From Lottia gigantea (lineage: Eukaryota; Mollusca; Gastropoda; Lottiidae), in NCBI RefSeq assembly GCF_000327385.1, contig NW_008706746.1, positions 5,191,122 to 5,255,121 of the forward strand: a stretch of 64,000 nucleotides of DNA. Reading direction: 5' to 3'. Below, piece by piece: positions 58,401 through 64,000 of this stretch. Under the pieces are notes generated by a model. The model was not told where the DNA came from and ran no database searches. It saw only the letters and a list, made by a program, of their open reading frames with translations. The number at the start of each line of letters is the position of its first letter. The first letter of the stretch is position 1. Both the position numbers and the translations under genes were made by a program.

Positions 58401-59185
58401 TAACCAAGTCGATTGAGTCTGTTAAATCGAATATATATGCTAAAATTATTTATCTCCCAGATAAGTTACATTTACTCACCCGAGCTTTTGACACAAAATA
58501 ATCTGCAGAGCAAAAATATTTTCCATAAAAAAAAAAATTAAATTGTTCCATTTGGTGTGGCCTAACTGTTGGAACTCAATTTCAGTGCATACTCTTTACA
58601 TTTTACTTACAGAAATTTAAACATTAAGCTTACCGGTCAGATTATATTTTAGTTCTGAACCTATTAATTATCAACATTAGCTGAGTAAAAAATTAAACTG
58701 GTACAATATTGGTTGTGTTCGCTTATCGCTACTGGTGGGAACAGTTTAGGTTTTTCAAGATTAGCCTGTAGGTCTATGCCGTTATTGACAATAAATATAA
58801 TAGGCTAATGTCACTCAATCAAGTTACTGTTGATGTGTAACAATATAAACATAAAATCTTAGATTTTTGGGGAGCTTAATTATTGTACCGCTAGACTATA
58901 TGGATAATGACGTTAGATAAAGTACTTTTTTGTAATTATCATATATGGTTATATGTTTTACATTTTCAAATTTCTAATATTTACCTATTCCCACCAGCAG
59001 CAAGATAAATTTTACTCCGTTTTGACTTTTGTTTTGTAGGCTCTTGTTTATTTTTATGGGTGTAAACATGACGTATTGTTTTAAGTAATACTTACTGTTG
59101 TGTTATCTTTAATGTTCTTTGACCAAATAATATTTCCTATATTTCTCTTTCTCTTTTTCCCCAACATTGCCAATACATTTTTCAT
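40456..59185 (-). CDS. MFSD14: MFSD14/HIAT1 major facilitator transporter
   Basis: An orphan 12-helix MFS transporter of the MFSD14A/B (hippocampus abundant transcript 1) family; substrate unsettled. Thirteen minus-strand coding exons: 59185-59096, 49294-49199, 48486-48424, 47521-47394, 46792-46678, 46398-46180, 45950-45837, 45103-45032, 44791-44679, 44314-44217, 41956-41787, 41022-40863 and 40517-40456. They total 1500 bp with all phases consistent and GT-AG borders, giving 499 residues (human MFSD14A 490). Exon 1 encodes a lysine/arginine-rich cytosolic N-terminus (GKKRKRNIGN). Helix 1 is HALVIIFLEFFAWGLV. The MFS motif A GALSDVWGRK lies at about 94-103. Other landmarks are FAYVADVTTEDERSSAYGL, SPAIGAYL, PESLPEKLRPASWG, YGFGSEPW and GIRGLCNGLGPAFFGFIFY. 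The C-terminus EEEPLMIEDESPEL keeps the family's acidic EPLL-like tail. Whether it is MFSD14A or B cannot be said, since one ancestral gene is likely in molluscs. Confidence 0.95.
41077..41579 (-). mobile_element. Tandem-repeat element, copy B (MFSD14 intron)
   Basis: The reverse orientation of the 35588 element. It ends at the right with the hairpin-like TATAATGTGGGCGTATAAAA and carries about three degenerate monomers with GGGCAATAACTCAAA, GATGAAAACTGTA and CTCTATTG/CTCTATCG. The left end CTAGCAAG is a weak match to the other copies. It lies in the intron between the exons at 41022 and 41787. Confidence 0.65.
42128..42139. repeat. G12 homopolymer at assembly gap
   Basis: Twelve consecutive G bases run directly into the N gap and probably caused it. 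Confidence 0.9.
42140..42189. other. Assembly gap (50 N)
   Basis: A run of 50 N, an arbitrary-length placeholder. It hides the left terminus of the fold-back element described at 42140-44170. Confidence 1.
42722..43291 (-). CDS. Unrecognised 189-codon ORF inside fold-back element
   Basis: I do not recognise this protein. It starts MVEFNREMSLDSIKAACQKH, contains CDIMAGDRGPSF and FKLLHIRFVES, then a serine/threonine-rich low-complexity middle, and ends reading into the inverted terminal repeat (KHYMWCYFR). The first 60 residues look like a compact alpha/beta domain, perhaps ubiquitin-like; this is an impression only. Coding-like sequence continues upstream (to about 43460) out of frame, so the ORF as listed may be the remnant of a longer element protein. 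It has no introns visible and is not part of MFSD14, which runs through on the same strand. Confidence 0.4.
   Translation of the reverse strand: MVEFNREMSLDSIKAACQKHFDIPSYKCDIMAGDRGPSFSNIDQIKSFKLLHIRFVESSQTDMNTTNEHNRNMPSCSGISTNKPVDTNILSVTPSASVARPQAFPASISLASMLNIGSLILSLDEFLCKSLDSTTNKIKCVSGDTIGLPTAQHVRRVFVCTFKYSTVLPISTTRTCEKTPKHYMWCYFR
47232..47307. repeat. 38-bp direct tandem duplication
   Basis: TTTTCCCTCCATTAGAAAA followed by GTAATGGTAATGGTATG occurs twice in a row with one or two differences, at 47232 and 47270, inside an MFSD14 intron. Confidence 0.8.
47533..48030 (-). mobile_element. Tandem-repeat element, copy C (MFSD14 intron)
   Basis: The left end GGCTTGCCAGACAAGATAAC, then CCCACTACCAGCTGTC, equals the inverted right end of the 35588 element. 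The right end has CAGACAGACAG, TGACGGCAATATACGTCCAC and ATTTCCATG. About two monomers lie between (GGACAATAACTCTGAAACC, then GGGCAATAACTCAAAAAT). It is almost complete at both ends but with a shorter array than copy A. Confidence 0.75.
49857..49986. repeat. 24-bp tandem repeat
   Basis: About five copies of AAAATCAACACAATGTATGT plus GTTT, one with a small insertion. It is a minisatellite in MFSD14 intron 1, and the open frame across it (reading KINTMYVF repeatedly) is an artefact. Confidence 0.85.
52001..52271. mobile_element. TTAA-flanked MITE (MFSD14 intron 1)
   Basis: TTAA, AGAGACATTTCCCTTTTTTT at the left and the inverse of AGGGATATTCCGCTTTTTTT then TTAA at the right, 271 bp including both TTAA sites. 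It has the same end consensus as the outer element at 39004-39770. Confidence 0.7.
52303..52990 (-). mobile_element. Tandem-repeat element, copy D with adjoining partial copy
   Basis: The left end reads CCAGACAAGTTAACATACGC then CCACTACCAGCTGTC. Monomers carry GGGCAATAACTC and AAACTGTAGTCTCTAT. A CAGACAGACGG and AATATACGACC terminus falls at about 52795. Directly after it a further truncated unit (about 52803-52990) repeats CAATAACTCTGAAACGATTC and CTTGACTGAGATCTC. This looks like two copies in the same orientation, the second lacking its terminus. Confidence 0.7.
54655..55105 (-). mobile_element. Tandem-repeat element, divergent copy E
   Basis: It begins AGATAGCTTGCCAGGCAAGG and TAATATACGCCC, the shared terminus, followed by two roughly 175-bp units of a different monomer type (AACAAGGGCAATAACT, TTCATTAGGGTTCATCCTTG, CCAAGTTTCGTCAAAATCC). 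It belongs to a subfamily shared with the remnant at 60290-60500. Confidence 0.6.
57764..58562. mobile_element. PIF/Harbinger-type MITE with TAA duplication
   Basis: GGCCACACCAAATGGA at the left is exactly inverted at the right (TCCATTTGGTGTGGCC), and both ends are bordered by TAA (57761-57763 and 58563-58565). A 3-bp TWA target duplication with GG-starting inverted ends is the PIF/Harbinger pattern. The 799-bp interior has no transposase. It lies in MFSD14 intron 1 and is probably fairly young, given the perfect ends. Confidence 0.8.
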
Positions 59186-60289
59186 GACATTTAAATCCAA
59201 AAGACTTCTAAATAATCTATTCTGATGGCACCACCGACTAAGATGACCCTTTCGTCGATCAGGTCGTCAGAAGTTTCGCAGAAAGTTCCGGTTTTAATGT
59301 CGCAGGGACTTGATAAAATAATCTACGTTTCGAGAAATTTACAAAATCACACGATGGAATTGAATAGTTGATATTTTTCTCTCTTTATGCCATTATGAAG
59401 TATTGAAACAAGCTCTGATAATCATTTTAGACAGTTATATTCATATCTAGAGCTTTAATTAGAATATAACTATATGTCCATAATAACATTTTGTCCTGCC
59501 CCTCTGTTGTGTTTTTTTTTTCTCAGAATGTCACAAAAAATGTTTCATTAAAATGGATTATTCATTAAAACGTTGGCAAAATAATTGAATTAAAGGTCAA
59601 ATCAATATTTTCTGTGAAATATGCACTAATGAAATTTATATATTTCGTAGGGATTCATTATCAGATAGTCTGGTTAACCACACTTTGATTGGACATAATC
59701 CGAAAGTTCTTACCTCATAATGGTCAAAGTCCCAGTCCCTTTACTGAGAAGCATACATTCTTTATGCTAACAAGCAATGTGGTGCGTTGTGAAAATGAAA
59801 TGCATTTATCACAAGAAGAAAAAGTCTAATTATTGTCAGAGAGAAAAAGCTATTGCAATGCTGCTGCCAATTTTTCTTTTTTTCACACTGCTTACCAGCA
59901 TGTTTTGAATCATTATATCACGATTACAGGTTTTCCAAAAAAAGGTTTGATTTTCTCTCTGCTTCAATTCTTTAACAAAATTCTTGCTTCTTCCATTTTG
60001 ATGTCACTAAACACCCGATCAACAGCAAGAAAAAGAGCTTAATAAATCTGCCCTATCTCAGAAATGTGTGAAGGTAAAATTCGTCTGAAAGTATCATTAA
60101 GTAGCTTAATTAATTCCACATTTAATAATGTAAAATATGACTCCTTTTGTGTTAGTGGGATTGAAGAAAGAGACCTTAAAGACGTCAAGGTGGCGTTACC
60201 TTCATTGGATTGCGTTATGAGCTTTGTTCTGGATCCAATATGGCTGATGCGTGAATAAGGTCTATAGGGTTCATTTTATCAAGCACTGT
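59186..60289. other. MFSD14 5' flank
   Basis: Upstream of the MFSD14 start codon (59185, minus strand). It contains the presumed MFSD14 5' UTR and promoter. No TATA box is clearly placed; the segment 59220-59340 is less AT-rich and may mark the promoter. Open frames here (for example 59833-60042) have no domain support. Confidence 0.4.
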
Positions 60290-60500
60290 CAAAATCTGTT
60301 AAGGATTGTGCCTTCTAAAGAGTTTACAGGGACAAGGGCAATAACTCATACTAAATATTTTTTTATTCTTCTGATTTTCAATAGGGTTCAACATTCACAC
60401 CAAGTTTCATCAAACTCCATCAAGAATTGTGTCTCCTACAGCAAGTTAGGATGGACATGGATGACGCCAATATATATGTCCCCCATTTCATGCGTCATAG
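60290..60500 (-). mobile_element. Tandem-repeat element remnant F
   Basis: One unit of the copy-E type (GGGACAAGGGCAATAACTC, CAATAGGGTTCA, CCAAGTTTCATCAAACTCC) followed by the common terminus (GATGACGCCAATATATATGT, CCCCCATTTCATGCG). It lies in the region between MFSD14 and EIF2S1. Confidence 0.55.
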
Positions 60501-60765
60501 AGTTATTGGCCACATATTCTAAAATCAATCTTTGCGCCAGATATCCTAGAAACAGTGATACAAGTTAAGACATTAGGACATTCTAGTGTTAAGTTCATGT
60601 CGAGAGGTTTCTATGATTGATGCACCTTATGTGATATTATGAAGCAAAATCAAGGTAAAAGCAACAAATGCTGTGCAACTGAAAGCTAGGGCTAATTATC
60701 AAACTAAATGACAAAACATGCATGTTACAATATAACGAATTATCAGAAGAAATTTATAGAAAGAT

Positions 60766-60771
60766 TTTATT
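60766..60771 (-). terminator. Candidate EIF2S1 polyadenylation signal
   Basis: AATAAA on the minus strand, 465 nt beyond the EIF2S1 stop. A nearer variant, ATTAAA, is at 61071-61066. The choice between them cannot be made from sequence. Confidence 0.3.
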
Positions 60772-61235
60772 GGCAAAGCACTTTTACAGCATTTTGAATG
60801 ATATATCAAATGATAAATATTGATTCTGGATGAACTTCAATCGATTGAAAGGATCTTGTTTCTAATAGTCTATACTGACCAACATTTTGGGTACTGCCTT
60901 TCTGAACAATTTGGCATGGCTATTTTACAACCCCGAAAGCACTTCGTGTATATGCAACTATGATTCACTTCAATATCACTGATATACAATTGCAACATAA
61001 AAATACAACACAATACCCTACAGAGGAAAAAAATAGACTTAAGATTAACAAAAATATGTCGAAAGTTTAATTTGGTTTTATCAGTTTGATCACTCTCTAG
61101 TCTGTCAGACATGATTAGCTAATATAACCCAATCAAAATCCCTGACCGCTACAATATAACGGCTTTCAGAATTATACTAGAGATGACTTTATACATAATA
61201 TATTAACAAAACAAAACAACTTGGGTTGATTTTCT

Positions 61236-63873
61236 TCATTTATCATCACCTTCTTCCTCATCATCTTCATCCTCATCATCATCATCATCGTCATCTTCTT
61301 CATCATCATCACCGGCAACTTCAGCATTTTGTAATTCTAACTTCTCTAACTGTTGAGCTAACTCAAATTCTTCCAAATCAGATACAACACGTGGCTAAAA
61401 TTGGAAAATATAAAAAGATTTGCTACAAAAATAGTTCATATTTACTAGCTCCATAATTAAAGTTTATAAATGCCTTTTAAAGAGAAGAATTCCATAATTC
61501 CCATTTCCACTATAGATAGCTTACAATATTTGTTATTTGTCAAACCATAAACAATGAAATATAGAGGAGACTTACTGCTTGTTGTACACTGAAGACACCC
61601 TTATCAGATTCTATACTTTCTTTGATTGCCTCTATAGCTTTATTTAATATCTCTAACCCTTCACTTCGTTCTAATGTTTGTGTTGTTACCACATATTGTG
61701 GAGGAGCTATCAAATTAATCTGAAATTTAAAATTTAAGTGTTTAACAAACTCAAGGCCAAGTGCACTAAATGGAGTATTTAGTTGAGGTGGCAAATTATG
61801 TGAAAATCTGTGCTCTATTAAAAAACTGCTTTTGAATTTAAAGAAAAACTCACTTTGATAGGCAGTAATTCTGTGGTGAATTCTAAACCTTTCTTTAATG
61901 CTCGTTTAACAGCATCTACGCCTTCATAATTTGTACAAGCCACCTCTATATCTGCTCTGATTTTAACTGATTGTGGTGTCAGACGACGTTTGATATTCTC
62001 TAATAATACAGCTTTAGTTTTATCATCAATGTCACATTCATCTAATGTTTCTGGATTTCTAGAAAAAATAGTTTTGAACAATTACATTTATACATAATTT
62101 GATTCTGTCAATATTTTTACATAGCCTAGTGGCCACAATTTTAAAATTGTGAAATTTGCTCCTCTCCTGCAGATCAAAACTTGTTGATTCCAAACAACCT
62201 CACTTAGACATTTTGATGGTTATTAGTTAATAAAACACTGGCAGCTGGCAGAAATGATAAAACAGTCTTTAGTGACTTTAGTACGAAAGTTCTCATATTA
62301 AAGAAATTTTATTAGTTTGAATTCAATGATACATATATTTACTGCCAGTTATTAATGAAAAATCATCAAGTTCAAACTTGTCCACGATCTCATCAATATA
62401 AGTGAATACACCAAATTTCATTCAAATCAGTAGAAAACTGTAGTCTCTATTGTGTTCACAAACAAATTTTGACATGTTTTTCCTTTGTCAAGGGCAATAA
62501 CTCAAAAACCGTTCATCAAAAAATCGTCAAATTCAAAGTTGACCAAGATCTCATCAATATACATTATCACATCAACTTTCATTGAAATCAGATAAAAACT
62601 GTAATCTCTATGAAGTTCACAAGAAATGTTGATGGACCAACGGACTGGGGCAACGGCAATATACGTCGGCATATAAAAAATCATAATCCATTAAAAGACA
62701 ACATAAAGGAACTCTTCTGATAGCTATAAGCCGAACTGACTGACTCTTTCTATATACATAAAACTTTTGATTGTACAATTTTATCTTTTACATAAGGATG
62801 GGCATATAATTTTGTTATAAGATTGTAACAATAACTTACAAGACTGCATGTTTAAATATTTCAAATGCCATTCCTGGTTTTTTATATACATCATCAAAGT
62901 GCCATGCTGTTTTCATATGTAACTCTTCTAATTCTTCATTCGTTTCATAATGTAAAATTTCAGCTACATGTCTCAATATACTGCTGACCTAAAATACAAG
63001 CACATAATCTTGACACATTCTATAATTATTGCAAATGGTTTTTTATGTTCAAGCTTAACACCAGTCCATTTGAAATTTTTTGTTTGATCTTGAAATTTGT
63101 TTTAACTTATCATGTCAATTGGGCTAAGCTTACATAAGCATAGAATTTTAAAAATTTATTTTTTTAAATTACGTTGTTACCAAATGGATTTTTAAACCAA
63201 TTTATTACAATAAAGCACTGTTGGATAAATCACAGAATTTTGTTCCTAAATATCAAAATGAGAAACTACCATATTTTATTAAAAAAATTGTACTTACTGC
63301 TTTTGCTTTGGCATATTTTTCTTCACACTTGATAACTTCTTCTTGTGACACTCTTCTTTTAGATAAATCAATGTAACCTTCAAGCATATTTGAATCGTAA
63401 GCTTATATGTTTTAAGACATTAACAAGTACAGTTACTAATTTACTGAAACTGGTTGGACCATAAGAAATATTAATCTAATTAATCAGATGTCGAAAAAAT
63501 TACCAACAAAGGGCTTATATTTTACAAATAACTTGAGGACCAAATAATGGTTGTTTGCACATAATTAGGAATTCAACAACTACATTTAATAAGTTTATTC
63601 AAATTTGCCTATCTACATGTGAAATTTGTTCATACCTTTGTCTTTATCAACTCTTATTACCACTACACACTCGCTTCGACCCACACGAATAAGCTTATTG
63701 ATGGATCTGATACGTCTTCTGGAAAGTTCACTAAGCAATATCATACCCTCAATATTATTATATTCTAATAAATGTACATAGGCACCCATCTCAGCAATAG
63801 ATCTTACAGTTACCATTACAACATCTTCCACTTCTGGAAAGCGATTCTTATAGAATCTACACGACAACTTCAT
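61236..63873 (-). CDS. EIF2S1: Translation initiation factor eIF2 subunit alpha
   Basis: The alpha subunit of eIF2, which brings initiator Met-tRNA to the 40S ribosome; stress kinases phosphorylate it to shut down translation. Six minus-strand coding exons: 63873-63636, 63377-63298, 62988-62840, 62058-61854, 61719-61576 and 61394-61236. They total 975 bp in consistent phase, giving 324 residues (human 315). The protein starts [20 protein letters not shown]. The S1 RNA-binding domain covers about 14-88. The regulatory serine is S51 in [10 protein letters not shown] (one residue shorter N-terminus than human, so it corresponds to the site called Ser51). The central helical domain includes [13 protein letters not shown], and the C-terminal domain [20 protein letters not shown]. 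The last exon ends in a long Asp/Glu tail encoded by GAT/GAA runs, longer than in vertebrates. An AG acceptor at 63895-63894 upstream of the start suggests a 5' UTR intron leading out of the window. Confidence 0.96.
62240..62680 (-). mobile_element. Tandem-repeat element, copy G (EIF2S1 intron)
   Basis: The left end CACTGGCAGCTGGCAGAAAT matches the family terminus weakly. Two monomers carry CAAACTTGTCCACGATCTC, AAAACTGTAGTCTCTATTG and GGGCAATAACTCAAAAACCG. The right end reads CGGCAATATACGTCGGCATA then TAAAAAA. It is inserted between the exons at 62058 and 62840. Confidence 0.65.
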
Positions 63874-63893
63874 CTTGATTAATCAAAATCCTT

Positions 63894-64000
63894 CTGTAAT
63901 GAAAATGAATAATTTTATCAATACTTCCTTAAAACTCAAGGACAATTATAAACCTGCCTTCAATTATGCTCAAATTCTAAAATTACTGAGCGTTTTAATT
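63894..64000 (-). other. EIF2S1: Probable EIF2S1 5' UTR intron, leaving the window
   Basis: On the minus strand, TTTCATTACAG ends at 63894, 20 bases before the ATG. This is a good acceptor, so the first non-coding exon probably lies beyond the window end. The rest is AT-rich with no coding potential. Confidence 0.5.

Overview
The window is AT-rich animal nuclear DNA with small exons, long introns and many short inverted-repeat transposons. The protein sequences, and a family of dispersed elements built on roughly 161-bp tandem monomers like those known from bivalve genomes, point to a mollusc, probably a bivalve. The species cannot be named from the sequence.

Five conserved eukaryotic genes are supported. 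(1) The 3' half of a Mind bomb E3 ligase gene (MIB1-like), + strand, 9 exons from 25596 to 28785, carrying ankyrin repeats and three RING fingers. (2) A complete FKBP12-type prolyl isomerase (FKBP1A), - strand, 6 coding exons from 34047 down to 31843, with a 23-bp microexon and an apparent AT-AC (U12-type) last intron. (3) An intronless ALKBH1 dioxygenase, + strand, 34264-35310, divergent from FKBP1A with 216 bp between start codons. (4) A complete MFSD14/HIAT1 transporter gene, - strand, 13 coding exons from 59185 down to 40456 (499 codons), with a first intron of about 9.8 kb. (5) A complete coding region of EIF2S1 (eIF2-alpha), - strand, 6 coding exons from 63873 down to 61236; its 5' UTR runs into an intron that leaves the window.

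Layout: 1-25595 holds no recognised exon and is best read as a long MIB1 intron or upstream DNA. It contains a 3-kb composite repeat (20159-23200) rich in AGGTCA motifs, a 143-bp near-perfect inverted repeat (14803-14945) and a TTAA-flanked MITE (10251-10517). 28786-31417 is the MIB1 3' flank with a deletion derivative of a PIF/Harbinger transposon. 35588-39770 is a repeat-dense stretch between the convergent ALKBH1 and MFSD14 genes: a 161-bp tandem-repeat element, two further MITEs, and one MITE nested in another. The MFSD14 introns hold a 2-kb fold-back element with very long terminal inverted repeats (42140-44170, containing a 50-N gap), several tandem-repeat elements, a Harbinger MITE with TAA duplications (57764-58562) and a TTAA MITE (52001-52271).

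The genes have unrelated housekeeping or signalling roles (Notch-ligand endocytosis, peptidyl-prolyl isomerisation, nucleic-acid demethylation, membrane transport, translation initiation) and do not form a functional cluster. No prokaryote-style operon, CRISPR array or new multi-gene system was found. The most unusual observations are the AT-AC intron in FKBP1A, the single-exon ALKBH1, the fold-back element with an unrecognised ORF, and the tandem-repeat element family whose copies all share the transcription direction of their host or nearest gene.
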